DNA of 64,000 bases from Bacillota bacterium (GCA_023435895.1 JAEZLH010000016.1:1-64000); one strand, 5' to 3'; shown: positions 26,611 to 36,106, counted from the stretch's first letter. Notes: generated by a model from the sequence alone, not told the origin. A program made the numbers and translations.

Positions 26611-26660
26611 ATATGCACTTACCCAAAAAATGCCTACACTTTTAAACTTAAATACAAATA

Positions 26661-26713
26661 TTCTAAAAAAATAGAAAGCTAGCGTTAATGAAATTACGCA
26701 TGCTTTCTATTTT
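26661..26713 (-). terminator. Terminator after the GGDEF gene
   Basis: AAAATAGAAAGC and GCTTTCTATTTT form a 12-bp stem enclosing a small GCGT/ACGC stem, followed on the minus strand by seven Ts. It begins 12 bp past the stop codon of the GGDEF gene and insulates the mccBA leader. Confidence 0.88.
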
Positions 26714-26724
26714 AAGAATATTTT

Positions 26725-28227
26725 CTATTCCTTATCATAAAAAAGAGTATATTCTTTTCTATGTTTTTGCTTTTCTTCATACATTTGCTGATCAGCAAGA
26801 TCAATAATTCGATTAACATCTAAATCCATACCGGAACAATAATAGTATACCCCATGACTGGCCATAATGTGATAAGGAAGTTCTTCTTTCTGATTTTTTT
26901 CTTCTAAACATTCCATAACTTTAGTCCAAAAGTATTCTACCTGATGTTTATTCTTATCCCTGCATACAATAATAAATTCGTCACCACCTAGGCGGAAGAA
27001 AATATCCTTGTCGCTTAGCATACTATTGATAAGACCACATAGTGTCAATATATAGCGATCCCCTTCTGCATGACCAAAGGAATCATTTACATACTTCAAA
27101 TTATTAATATCTAAAAAACAAACTACAAATTCCAGATATTCTTTCTTCGCCTTCTCTATTAATTCATGTAACTTTATTAATCCCATTCTTCTGTTCAGAA
27201 TTCCGGTTAAGGAATCACTTGAGGCAAAATGTGATAATTCTTCCTCTGCCTTATGGATTTCTGTAATATCCATAATTCCTGTTAGGATACATTTCTCACC
27301 ATGATAGTCGATCATCTCGTAATTTGCAGTTACCCACATCTGTTTTCCATTAAACTCATATTCTACTATTTTGTCAAATACGCTGTTACGTTCTTGTAAC
27401 TCCTTCTCAACTGCTAATTTATTATCTCTGTCCATAAATCCATCTATCTTATTAAATGGATCTTCCGTATCTGTGCTGATTCCCAACATACTACATGCTC
27501 TTTTATTTGCTTCAATTATTGTTCCATCCTCAAGCCTTGTAATATATACAGGATATGGGTTTACATAAAATAGTTTTTTTAGCATCTCCTCATTTTCTCT
27601 TATCTTCTTATTATTAATAAAGTCTTGCATACGATGTCGATAAAAAATGTATCCAATCAGAAAAGCAGCTCCAATTAATACCGTTGAATTCACGTATTTT
27701 GTAAGATATATACTTTTATCATTGATATATGTCTGCATTCCTATTAGAAAAATAATATGATTGATTACAAAGGCAAAAAACATAAACAATGGTCTAAGGG
27801 TAAAAGCAACTGCTGCAATTAACGAAAGAATTAAATAAGAATAAATATTTTCAAAATATCTTTGACTGTTGATTGAAGCCAGAGCACCGTAAAGAATATA
27901 TAAGAACACATAAATTCTTGCTGAATAAAATAGGAGATATGGATTTGTACTCTTAACTAAGTATTTATTATAAAGCACCAAAAAAGCTGCTGATGCAATT
28001 ACACTGGCTATGTGCATTACAATCAAAGTCAACAAATAGCTGGGACCCGCCCCATTTATCCAAAACTTCCAATCCATATAAACCCAAAAGAAGGAGATAT
28101 ACATGGCTGCATAGGATATCAAACGGATTCGGCTTAGTACAAGTAAACTGTTATATTGTTCGAATTCCTTTTGTTCTTCACCGAACCTTTTGACTAAAAG
28201 CTTCAGTTCTTCCACAATCCACTTCAT
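26725..28227 (-). CDS. Membrane diguanylate cyclase (7TM-PAS-GGDEF)
   Basis: Predicted to make cyclic di-GMP. Six or seven membrane helices occupy about residues 30-200, a PAS domain lies near 215-330 (FYVNPYPVYITRL), and the GGDEF domain fills the C-terminus with an intact RLGGDEF active site. The product-inhibition I-site RxxD expected just upstream is replaced (SDKD), so feedback inhibition may be missing. The start at 28227 (500 residues) has AAGGA upstream; the longer frame runs into the terminator hairpin at 28275-28302. No EAL domain. Confidence 0.9.
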   Translation of the reverse strand: MKWIVEELKLLVKRFGEEQKEFEQYNSLLVLSRIRLISYAAMYISFFWVYMDWKFWINGAGPSYLLTLIVMHIASVIASAAFLVLYNKYLVKSTNPYLLFYSARIYVFLYILYGALASINSQRYFENIYSYLILSLIAAVAFTLRPLFMFFAFVINHIIFLIGMQTYINDKSIYLTKYVNSTVLIGAAFLIGYIFYRHRMQDFINNKKIRENEEMLKKLFYVNPYPVYITRLEDGTIIEANKRACSMLGISTDTEDPFNKIDGFMDRDNKLAVEKELQERNSVFDKIVEYEFNGKQMWVTANYEMIDYHGEKCILTGIMDITEIHKAEEELSHFASSDSLTGILNRRMGLIKLHELIEKAKKEYLEFVVCFLDINNLKYVNDSFGHAEGDRYILTLCGLINSMLSDKDIFFRLGGDEFIIVCRDKNKHQVEYFWTKVMECLEEKNQKEELPYHIMASHGVYYYCSGMDLDVNRIIDLADQQMYEEKQKHRKEYTLFYDKE

Positions 28228-28274
28228 ACGTTTCCTTCTTTCATGACTGTCAACGGCTTCCTCAATATATAAGA

Positions 28275-28302
28275 ACAGCATTCCCAGAATTCAGGAATGC
28301 TG
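28275..28302 (-). terminator. Hairpin terminator after the sulfur operon
   Basis: A 10-bp perfect stem (ACAGCATTCC with GGAATGCTGT) with an 8-nt loop lies about 90 bp past the ABC ATPase stop on the minus strand. The following TCTTATATATT is only moderately T-rich. Confidence 0.6.
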
Positions 28303-28395
28303 TAACTTGGTTTCAGTATAGCAAATTGTTTAGCTTGAATCAAGGTTTTATAGGAAACATTTCGCTTTTCTTGTGGTTATTCCAATATTTTTGGT

Positions 28396-29184
28396 TTATA
28401 TTGCATAATCTTCCTGGGGTTGGGAGCTTGCTAAATGAAGTTTTTCCAGTATCTCTCCTCTAATTGACAAAAACTGTGAAGAACCCCTGTCTCTGGGATG
28501 TGATAACTTTATAGACAGGATTTCGCTGATTTTACCGGGACGGGGTGTCATAATAACAATTCGATCACTTAGATAAATTGCTTCATCCACATCATGGGTA
28601 ACCAAAATCATGGTCGCATCATTTTCTTTACGCAGCTCCAGAAGTTTATCCTGAATATCCGCCCGAGTAAAAGAATCAAGTGCTCCCATCGGTTCATCCA
28701 ACAGCAGAGCTTTGGGTTTATTAATCAGGGCTCTGCCAATCGCCACACGCTGTGCCATACCTCCGCTAATTTGATGGGGATAAGCTTTTTCAAACCCTTT
28801 TAATCCGATCAACTCTATAAAATGTGCAACCTGCTCCTTATTCTGGCGATATACATGCCTTGCCTTTAATCCGGTAGCAATATTTTGTTCAACTGTAAGC
28901 CACGGAAATAAACCGCCCTGTTGCACCACATATCCTCTTTGTGGATTAGGTGCAACAATTTCTTCCCCATCAAGGGTCAGTACCCCGGACTCTGGAAGAT
29001 CAAGACCTGCTATTAAACGAAGAAGTGTGGTCTTTCCACAACCGGAGGATCCAATGATTGATATAAACTCTCCTCTTTTTATAGAAAGATTAATATCTTT
29101 TAAAGCATCTACCCGATTTTCATTATCATCCACATAGGTACGGTTTACATTTTTTACATCTATAATGATATCATTGCTCACCAC
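28396..29184 (-). CDS. ABC transporter ATP-binding protein (sulfonate/nitrate/taurine type)
   Basis: Cytoplasmic ATPase of a SsuB/TauB/NrtD-like importer. Walker A GSSGCGKTT, the signature SGGMAQRV, Walker B LLLDEP and the switch His in VTHDVDEA are intact, and the length of 262 residues is normal. Translation probably starts at one of two consecutive GTG codons that overlap the permease gene by 14 bp, indicating coupling. It is the last gene of the operon that carries the nitrogenase-like subunits and metY, so it likely energises uptake of the organosulfur substrate; that link is inference. Confidence 0.92.
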   Translation of the reverse strand: MVSNDIIIDVKNVNRTYVDDNENRVDALKDINLSIKRGEFISIIGSSGCGKTTLLRLIAGLDLPESGVLTLDGEEIVAPNPQRGYVVQQGGLFPWLTVEQNIATGLKARHVYRQNKEQVAHFIELIGLKGFEKAYPHQISGGMAQRVAIGRALINKPKALLLDEPMGALDSFTRADIQDKLLELRKENDATMILVTHDVDEAIYLSDRIVIMTPRPGKISEILSIKLSHPRDRGSSQFLSIRGEILEKLHLASSQPQEDYAI

Positions 29185-30232
29185 TCTTCACCAAGCCTTT
29201 CTGCCACCTAAGAACATGCCTTTGGATCAAGCTGATTCCCTCCATAATTAAACTGAACAGAATCGCCATGACAAGAATTGCAGCAAATACTTTGTAATAA
29301 GCACTCCATACCTTGGAAGCATTGATATAATACCCAAGACCTCCCGGCTGCCCCATCATTTCCGCCATAACAAGGGTGGTGAAGGCAAAGCCGTTGGCAG
29401 TGGAGATGCCGAGAAAAATCTGCGGTAACGCATGAGGAATTGCCACATGAAATACCAAAAAAGGAGTTTTTGCCCCTAAGGTTCTAGCCACTTCAAATTG
29501 GGATTTTGGAGTACTTTGTATTCCTTGCGCGGTTAAGGATGCAATAGAAAACCAGGCACAAATAACAATTAAAAATACTGCTGCCGTGAAGGGAGTTGGT
29601 AATAATGTATATGCGAAAGGCATCCATGCAACAGCAGGGATTACTCCGGTTATTTTAAGTATGGGATAAACCCAATAATGCACCTTTGGAAACCATCCAA
29701 TCAAAATACCCGTGCCGATACCAAATAGAACACCGATTACAAACCCAAACACATAAAGGCGAAGGGAATATAACGTATTCTCCCAAATATAATCTCCTTC
29801 TAATAAAAATGATTCAATAATCCTGGCAGGTCCCGGAAAAAAGGGCTGTGGTAAAACTAATAGCTTGGTTCCAAGGACATCCCACAATGCCAGAGCACTG
29901 CCGATTGCAAAGCGAAAAGGCGCCCTCTTTATAAATTTAATCCTTCTATCTTCGTTAGAAAAAGAGAAAATTGATATCCCCAAATAAAGAAGGATAAGCA
30001 ATGCCAACACAATACGATATGCATCATTAATCGAAATAATTATTGATCCATATGCATATTTTGTTATTTTTACATCCCCAATCTGTGGGATGAATACATT
30101 TGCCAATACTGCAATCACAAATCCTGCTAACGAAAACAGTGTTAACAGGATAAATTTTTGATTCGTAATATGTTTTTTACCATTTCCCCCTAGTAGCGAG
30201 GGGGAAATGGCGGGACTTTTTAATATACTCAA
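29171..30232 (-). CDS. ABC transporter permease (SsuC/TauC-like)
   Basis: Inner-membrane permease of the binding-protein-dependent transport family. At 353 residues it is longer than usual SsuC proteins because of an N-terminal extension with about two extra membrane helices (around 30-95). The EAA loop for ATPase contact is in EVARTLGAKTPFLVFHV (about residues 248-264). It overlaps the ATPase gene by 14 bp and follows the binding-protein gene by 12 bp. The substrate class is taken from the family and neighbours. Confidence 0.92.
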   Translation of the reverse strand: MSILKSPAISPSLLGGNGKKHITNQKFILLTLFSLAGFVIAVLANVFIPQIGDVKITKYAYGSIIISINDAYRIVLALLILLYLGISIFSFSNEDRRIKFIKRAPFRFAIGSALALWDVLGTKLLVLPQPFFPGPARIIESFLLEGDYIWENTLYSLRLYVFGFVIGVLFGIGTGILIGWFPKVHYWVYPILKITGVIPAVAWMPFAYTLLPTPFTAAVFLIVICAWFSIASLTAQGIQSTPKSQFEVARTLGAKTPFLVFHVAIPHALPQIFLGISTANGFAFTTLVMAEMMGQPGGLGYYINASKVWSAYYKVFAAILVMAILFSLIMEGISLIQRHVLRWQKGLVKSGEQ

Positions 30233-30244
30233 GGAATATGCCTC

Positions 30245-31333
30245 CTATTGACCTTGACTTACGTCTACATTTTGATATGCTTTCTTAACAAACTCTTTCG
30301 GGTCTGTCTTCAAGTATCCAATATTATAAAGCTCGGTTGCAAAGTAATTAACATCGGACTCCACATTCTGCTTATTACTGCTTCGATCCTCTACTGAAGG
30401 ATAATGATAGCTCTTAATCAGCTCAACCGCTAATTCCTTATCTTCAATTGCAGAATATTTTCCATCTATGATAAGCTGTACTGTTTCTTCCGGATTCTTA
30501 GAAATCCAGTCCTGAGCTTTGCGATAAGCGCGAAGCAACGCTGCGATTTTTTCAGGTTCTGCATCTAACAATTTATTGGATGCATAAAGGAAGCAGCAAT
30601 ATTTTCCAGCAAACGTAGGATCAGTAGATAAATCTAAGATTACCTTATAATCACCTGTCTTCTCCTGTATGGAACCAAAGGGATCCCATAAAGCTGCAAC
30701 GTCGATATCTCCCTTCTTCAGAGCTTCAACTTCCAAGTTACCATCATCAAACGGAAGGAAGGTCACTTCCTTATCTTCCGGCTTCGCCGAAATACCATTT
30801 TTCTCAAGCCATACGGAAGCTACCTGGTGAGGTGTACCGCCGATTTCATCCACACCGATATTCTTTCCTTTCAGATCTTTCGCACCAGTAATCGGAGAAT
30901 CCTTTTTCACGAGAAGTTTAATACAACCATTATGTAAACCGTCAACAACCTTCACTTTTACATCATTCTCAATGGATGGGAAAAATTGAAAATCTCCGTT
31001 TACAATGGGAATTGTTCCATTGTTCAAACCGATTTTACGTGTTTCAGCATTCGCTGAGATTAAAGTTACATCAAAGCCCTCTTCTGCAAAAAAGCCTTTC
31101 TCAAAAGCCACATAAATAGGCGCACCGCAAAGAGCACCATCCTTACCTGGGATGTCTATCTTTCCGTATTTAAAATCTACCGGCTTACTTGTGGCTGCAA
31201 CAGTTGGTGTGGTACCTGCTTTCGTCACCTCTGGGTTGTCAACCTTCACCGGCTTACCGGAGCATGCACTAAGTGCAGCATTGAGTGTTAATACAAGCGC
31301 AATCAGGCTTGCAAGTTTCTTGAATCGTTTCAT
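30245..31333 (-). CDS. ABC transporter substrate-binding lipoprotein (SsuA/NMT1-like)
   Basis: Secreted solute-binding protein with a lipoprotein signal peptide: basic start, hydrophobic stretch and lipobox LSAC, with Cys24 as the lipidation site. A Thr/Pro-rich linker precedes a periplasmic binding fold typical of the SsuA/TauA/NrtA/THI5 group. The ribosome binding site GGAGGAG is strong. It is the first of three transporter genes and lies 84 bp after metY. Nitrate, taurine, alkanesulfonate or thiamine-precursor ligands are all known in this superfamily; the sulfur genes around it favour an organosulfur ligand. Confidence 0.92.
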   Translation of the reverse strand: MKRFKKLASLIALVLTLNAALSACSGKPVKVDNPEVTKAGTTPTVAATSKPVDFKYGKIDIPGKDGALCGAPIYVAFEKGFFAEEGFDVTLISANAETRKIGLNNGTIPIVNGDFQFFPSIENDVKVKVVDGLHNGCIKLLVKKDSPITGAKDLKGKNIGVDEIGGTPHQVASVWLEKNGISAKPEDKEVTFLPFDDGNLEVEALKKGDIDVAALWDPFGSIQEKTGDYKVILDLSTDPTFAGKYCCFLYASNKLLDAEPEKIAALLRAYRKAQDWISKNPEETVQLIIDGKYSAIEDKELAVELIKSYHYPSVEDRSSNKQNVESDVNYFATELYNIGYLKTDPKEFVKKAYQNVDVSQGQ

Positions 31334-31417
31334 GGAATTTCTCCTCCTTTTTTTTGTTCCCTACTACATGTTGCATTTATTATATATATGTTTAATAGGT
31401 TTTAAATGAAAAAAAAA

Positions 31418-32722
31418 TTAATTTAATGCCTTTTGGAATGCCTGCTCTAAATCCCCGATTAGATCTCTCACGTCTTCCAATCCTGCTGAAATACGAATCA
31501 AATTCTCCGGTATATCGGCAATCAGTTTTTCATCCTTCTCCAGTTCTCCGTGGGTCGTCTGTGGAGAATTTACAATCAAGGATCTGGCGTCACCGATATT
31601 GACATGATAATGGAATAACTGAACAGAATTTAAGAAGCTTTCCCTTTCTTTTTGTGTTCCTTTAAACCCAAAGGATAAGATTCCGCCTGCTCCTTTTTTG
31701 TAATCCCTCTGATACAAGGAATAGGATGGGCTGCTCTCAAGTGCTGGATAACGAACCCATTCCACTTGAGGGTGGTTCTGTAAGAACTCCGCTAATTTAA
31801 ACGCATTATTTGACTGCTTTGTAAGGCGCTCAGAGATTGTTTCTAAACCGATGATAGCCAAATATGCATCAAATGGGGAAAGTGCTGCTCCAAAATAATT
31901 TAAATAATTAAACCGAATTCGGCTGGTAAAAGGACCATCCGGGAATACCTCCGGAAAGCTTCTATGGTTTCCGTTAATATCTCGTAAGGTATAATACTTT
32001 TCGCTAAACTGTGGGAATTTCTCCGTTTGATAATTAAACTTACCTGCTTCCACCACTAATCCTGCAATTGCATTCCCATGACCGTTTAGACCCTTTGTTG
32101 CCGAATAAATTACAATATCGGCTCCATGAGCGATTGGATTATAGAGATAGGGAGTGGCAACCGTATTATCCACTACCAAAGGGATTCCATGTTCATGAGC
32201 AACTTTTGAGATTGCATCCAGATCCAGTAGTGTGGTATTGGGATTTGCAATGCTCTCCACATAGATTGCCTTTGTATCCGGCGTAATTTCCTCCCCCAGA
32301 AGTTCCGGCGTATGAATATGTTTCGCATAATCAAATTCTATCCCAAATTTGGGATATATCTTTTTAAAACTGTCCGTACTTCCACCGTATAGATAGGGTG
32401 AGGTTAGTATTCTTCCACCGCCTTCTGCAAGATTAAGCAGAGTATAGCTAATTGCCGCCATACCTGAGGCCAGGGCAATTGCCGCAGAACCTCCGTCCAG
32501 TGTTTTCACTCGTTCTTCCAGCACTCCCACTGTAGGATTTCCCACTCTGGTATAAAGAAAGCCCAATTCGCGTAATCCAAATAATGCTGCGGCATTCTCC
32601 ACATCACGAAAATCATAGGCCGCTGTCTGGTATATTGGGGGTGATACTGCATAGTTATGGTCTTTGGGTTCGTAGCCTGCCTTCAACCTTAGCGTATCGA
32701 ATAAGTATTGGTCTGCTGACAT
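31418..32722 (-). CDS. metY: O-acetylhomoserine sulfhydrylase (MetY)
   Basis: PLP enzyme of the Cys/Met metabolism family that joins O-acetylhomoserine with sulfide (or methanethiol) to give homocysteine (or methionine). The PLP lysine lies in YSATKGLNGHG (about residue 215), and TRVGNPTVGVLEERV is the usual arm motif. The 434-residue length is typical of MetY rather than MetB/MetC. It lies between the nifX-like gene (113 bp upstream) and the ABC importer, so the thiol it uses probably comes from the nitrogenase-like enzyme and transported substrate. Confidence 0.93.
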   Translation of the reverse strand: MSADQYLFDTLRLKAGYEPKDHNYAVSPPIYQTAAYDFRDVENAAALFGLRELGFLYTRVGNPTVGVLEERVKTLDGGSAAIALASGMAAISYTLLNLAEGGGRILTSPYLYGGSTDSFKKIYPKFGIEFDYAKHIHTPELLGEEITPDTKAIYVESIANPNTTLLDLDAISKVAHEHGIPLVVDNTVATPYLYNPIAHGADIVIYSATKGLNGHGNAIAGLVVEAGKFNYQTEKFPQFSEKYYTLRDINGNHRSFPEVFPDGPFTSRIRFNYLNYFGAALSPFDAYLAIIGLETISERLTKQSNNAFKLAEFLQNHPQVEWVRYPALESSPSYSLYQRDYKKGAGGILSFGFKGTQKERESFLNSVQLFHYHVNIGDARSLIVNSPQTTHGELEKDEKLIADIPENLIRISAGLEDVRDLIGDLEQAFQKALN

Positions 32723-32835
32723 GATATTCTCTCCTTTTTATTAATTTTGCATCGCACTCGTCACAGTCACTACACACACCAATCACCACCTTTCGGACAT
32801 TCTATGACACGCAATACAACTCTATGAGTTATCTA

Positions 32836-33180
32836 TTAATTTTCCTTTTCGAGATTTCCTAACAGGTTTTTCTCTATCAATTCCTTAATGATCAATGTAA
32901 TTTCACCGCTTGCTTCAAAAACTCGAATATCTCGCAGACTTAGAAACCTAGCTGCCGCGTCACCAATTTGAAGCACAAAGATTGCCGCACAATCCTGCAA
33001 GATTTCATATATTTGCTGAAACTTATCCTCATGTTGAGCCTGATCCAAATTGGGAACTGTTACTTTACGTAATTCTACATAGGTACTTCTTTGATCTATA
33101 TCATAAATCTGCCAATAACGGGCACTTCCAAAATGCTGGTCTACACTGTTATTATCAATGCTTGCAAATGCTACTCTCAT
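32836..33180 (-). CDS. NifX/NafY-type iron-molybdenum cofactor carrier-like protein
   Basis: A small protein (114 residues) of the dinitrogenase iron-molybdenum cofactor family, starting MRVAFASIDNNSVDQHFGSA, with the conserved HFG motif. Related domains (NifX, NafY, NifB C-terminus) bind iron-sulfur cofactor precursors and pass them to the apo-enzyme. It begins 15 bp after the second nitrogenase-like subunit, suggesting a role in cofactor delivery or storage for that complex. No radical SAM NifB domain is attached. Confidence 0.88.
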   Translation of the reverse strand: MRVAFASIDNNSVDQHFGSARYWQIYDIDQRSTYVELRKVTVPNLDQAQHEDKFQQIYEILQDCAAIFVLQIGDAAARFLSLRDIRVFEASGEITLIIKELIEKNLLGNLEKEN

Positions 33181-33195
33181 TTTATCACCTATTCA

Positions 33196-34533
33196 CTACT
33201 TATATGTTGACAGAACATTATGATAAATATCCTCAATGACTCTTAGTCCCCCTGAAAAACCTGCATAATTTGTTGTTAAAACCAATCGATATGGGGTCGG
33301 TACGGCTGCTGACAGATAATCGTACTCCTTCTCCTTTGCAAGTTCCTTATCCCACCCGCTTCCAATAATAATCCCTCTTCCGCTGTGAGTTAATCCACGG
33401 ATGATATCCTGTGCCTTACCAGCATCCGGCTCAAATATTATGGGAATCTCTCTTTTATCCGAAGTGCTCTTTAATTCTTTTCGAATTTCTTCCTGAAATT
33501 TCTCAGGTGTATTATCAACAACAAATTGTTCCTTCGGAATAATCCCAACCTCATGGAGCAGAAATTTACTTAAAGCAACCACATAGCCCGCATCATGGAG
33601 AATATGAACATGATTTGGGAGACCATATCGAAACTCTAATAAAAAGGTTGCAAGATTATCGATTTCCTCATAATAGGCATCCGACTCATGCTGGATAAAT
33701 GCATACGCAGTTTCCTTATCAATTTCTGCCCCTTGCTTATCTGCAAATTCTATAATTTGTTTCAGAAAGCGTTCACTCTCGTTTGCTCCAATTGGAATAT
33801 GAGGAAACCAGGTATATTCCTGGTGGTATTTATCTTTCAAATACTCAACAATGGGCACACCATACCAGGGACTGACTAATATATTAAAATTCGCCCTTGG
33901 AATGGACTGCCACTCTGTTACGCCTCCCGACTCCGGTCCAAATAGTACGTTTACCTTTAATCCAAGTCCTGTTAAAAGACGCTTATATTCTGAAAGATTT
34001 CCTTTCCAGAACGGATCTTGATAGGGTATGGATGCAAATAGGTTTACCGTATTTTTCTCGCTTCTAGGTTCATTCTGAACCTCATACAGAGATACGTATT
34101 GATCAATAATAGCATTTACAACCAAACTATGTGCTTCAAAATTAGTGGCTTTAAAACCCGCAGTCTCTACCGATACAATTGGTTTCCCCTCTTCCTGGAA
34201 CTCTCTTACCAAACTGTCAACATCATCACCCACAATACCCGCGGTACATCCCGTCAATACAACCTGTAACTCGGTATCCAGTACTTTATATGTATTCGTA
34301 ATAATCTGACGTAGTCGTTCCAACCCTCCGAATACAACCTCTTTCTCTGAAAAGTTGGTACACGGCGAAGTACTTCCTCCTGCATAACCGGTACTTCGCT
34401 CAAAAAATCCCTGAATCATATCTCCACAGCCAGGGCCGGAGTGCAGTATCGGTACCGCCTTTGGTATGGCTACCACACTCTGTAATGCTCCGATTGCACA
34501 AGTAAAACGCTCTTGTTCTATTATTCCACTCAT
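33196..34533 (-). CDS. Nitrogenase-like component 1, beta (NifK-like) subunit
   Basis: Member of the nitrogenase component 1 superfamily. From the ATG at 34533 (445 residues) three cysteines match the NifK P-cluster ligands in order and spacing: Cys12 (RFTCAIGA), Cys36 (HSGPGCGD) and Cys96 (TGCTAGIVGDD). The C-terminal GFSGGLRVIEDIY also resembles NifK. AGGAGG lies upstream, and the start overlaps the previous stop as ATGA, so translation is coupled to its partner. It lacks the long NifK N-terminus. Context points to sulfur metabolism; candidate homologues are MarK-like or other group IV Nfl proteins. Confidence 0.9.
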   Translation of the reverse strand: MSGIIEQERFTCAIGALQSVVAIPKAVPILHSGPGCGDMIQGFFERSTGYAGGSTSPCTNFSEKEVVFGGLERLRQIITNTYKVLDTELQVVLTGCTAGIVGDDVDSLVREFQEEGKPIVSVETAGFKATNFEAHSLVVNAIIDQYVSLYEVQNEPRSEKNTVNLFASIPYQDPFWKGNLSEYKRLLTGLGLKVNVLFGPESGGVTEWQSIPRANFNILVSPWYGVPIVEYLKDKYHQEYTWFPHIPIGANESERFLKQIIEFADKQGAEIDKETAYAFIQHESDAYYEEIDNLATFLLEFRYGLPNHVHILHDAGYVVALSKFLLHEVGIIPKEQFVVDNTPEKFQEEIRKELKSTSDKREIPIIFEPDAGKAQDIIRGLTHSGRGIIIGSGWDKELAKEKEYDYLSAAVPTPYRLVLTTNYAGFSGGLRVIEDIYHNVLSTYK

Positions 34534-36005
34534 TTCCCTTTTCCTCCTGCCAGAAAATAATGTGGTTCCTGATCCAGCCACCACTTTGTATAGGGATTTA
34601 TCGCATGTTTTTCAAGGTTTTTGACAAATTCATCATTTTCTAACGTTTCAATAATTCTTTCGCCGTAATTAACCAATCCTTCATAGCCCATTCCATAATG
34701 TTCATCTCCAATCAGCAGAGAAGGGATTCCAAGCTTAGCACCCCAAAGTGTCATTCCGCCGTGACGTGCCATTAAAATATCCGGACGCAATCGATTTAGT
34801 GCATTGACAAGCTCAAATTCCTGCTTATTGCATACGTTAAAATTCGGCACATTCCCATAATCATTGACTCGCTGAGCCAACTGATCATTCTCATCCCTGC
34901 CACTGTCATAGATTGGATCATGATGAAAAATTGCGGCTCCGGTAGCATTTAGTCCAAGCTCTCCAAGTATATCCAGAAGCGCATGGCCATGAGCTGCTCC
35001 AGCAGTAACATAAGCAGTTTTCCCCCTAAGCTTTTCCCTTAGCTCCTCAATCTTTGGGAGATATTTTTCTTTCTTGTCTGCGATAATCTGTTCCGCAATC
35101 TCTTCCTTACCAAGTGTTTTACCAAGAGCTCTGAACCATCGGTCTGTCTGAGCGATTCCATACGGAGGAGCTGCCGGAATCTCCGGCACACCGAATTCTT
35201 GCTCCAGTACGGCTCCCAAATAGCTACCCAACGTGGAACACGCCTGAATCGTTGCGGTAGCTTCGGAAGAGTATTTTAAGGTCTGCGTTGTGGAATAAGG
35301 AGTGATATAATTAGGAACTGCACCAAAGGGCTCAAACCATTCTTTAAATATATCGCTGCCCCAAAAGTTAACAACATTAATCAGATCATTTCTACGTTCA
35401 CGAGGTTTACTAATCAACTTCCTGGCAATGCCGTGATAAGCCGCGTCAAAGCCCGTTGTCCATACACGGGAGCGAAAGCCTTCACAGAATATCGCAACTA
35501 CCGGAATTCCAAGTTCTTCTTCTGCCTGATCACATACACTTTCCACATCATCCCCGATTATACCCGCCGCACACGTTGTCAATACAAAGATGGAATTCAC
35601 CTTGGTACGCTCATATACTTCTCTAATGGCCTTCTCCAGCTTACTATTCCCACCATATACCGTATCCTTCTCCTGAAGGTTTGTAGAATAAATCTTACGT
35701 TGGGTGGGATTTTCAACACTTCGAAGGGGGGAATTAACCCGGTAAGTAAATGCAAATTCATGCAAACAGGATGCACACCCCACTGGTCCGTGGCTGATTA
35801 CTGCACTATCTTGAATCAAGATGGTCATACAGGCAGCCTTTGAAGTGGCACAGCCAAGACATTGGCTGAAGGATCGATTTTTATCCTTTAATCCGCATTG
35901 GGATTCATTAACCAGATCTTTTGCATCACCCTGATATCCGGTAATGGAATTAATCCTTATCTCTCGAATCTGTACTTCCGGTAGCGATAAATTAACTTTG
36001 GGCAT
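34530..36005 (-). CDS. Nitrogenase-like component 1, alpha (NifD-like) subunit
   Basis: Catalytic-type subunit of a nitrogenase-like reductase, 491 residues. The NifD P-cluster pattern is conserved: Cys52 (GCATSKAAC), Cys77 in the motif ISHGPVGC, and Cys145 in TTCAAGIIGDDVESV. Near the expected FeMo-cofactor ligands I see His436 (GDEHYGMG), but the cofactor Cys is displaced; the nearest, Cys256, lies about two helical turns earlier than the simple alignment predicts. Extra cysteines occur at 49, 59 and 80. It heads the operon behind a strong promoter. Likely a MarD-like or other group IV Nfl protein, not dinitrogenase. Confidence 0.9.
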   Translation of the reverse strand: MPKVNLSLPEVQIREIRINSITGYQGDAKDLVNESQCGLKDKNRSFSQCLGCATSKAACMTILIQDSAVISHGPVGCASCLHEFAFTYRVNSPLRSVENPTQRKIYSTNLQEKDTVYGGNSKLEKAIREVYERTKVNSIFVLTTCAAGIIGDDVESVCDQAEEELGIPVVAIFCEGFRSRVWTTGFDAAYHGIARKLISKPRERRNDLINVVNFWGSDIFKEWFEPFGAVPNYITPYSTTQTLKYSSEATATIQACSTLGSYLGAVLEQEFGVPEIPAAPPYGIAQTDRWFRALGKTLGKEEIAEQIIADKKEKYLPKIEELREKLRGKTAYVTAGAAHGHALLDILGELGLNATGAAIFHHDPIYDSGRDENDQLAQRVNDYGNVPNFNVCNKQEFELVNALNRLRPDILMARHGGMTLWGAKLGIPSLLIGDEHYGMGYEGLVNYGERIIETLENDEFVKNLEKHAINPYTKWWLDQEPHYFLAGGKGK

Positions 36006-36106
36006 GTTCAGATACCTCCTATTCTGTCTGAAATAATGTCTAGTTTAATAAATTTTATATATTAATATTTTAATATCATAGTTTACATACTTGTAATATA
36101 TGTTTT

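Noticed and set aside
28396..36005. A true nitrogen fixation cluster
   Set aside because: There is no nifH, nifB, nifE/N, nifV or molybdate transport gene, the cofactor cysteine is displaced, and the partner genes are for sulfur.
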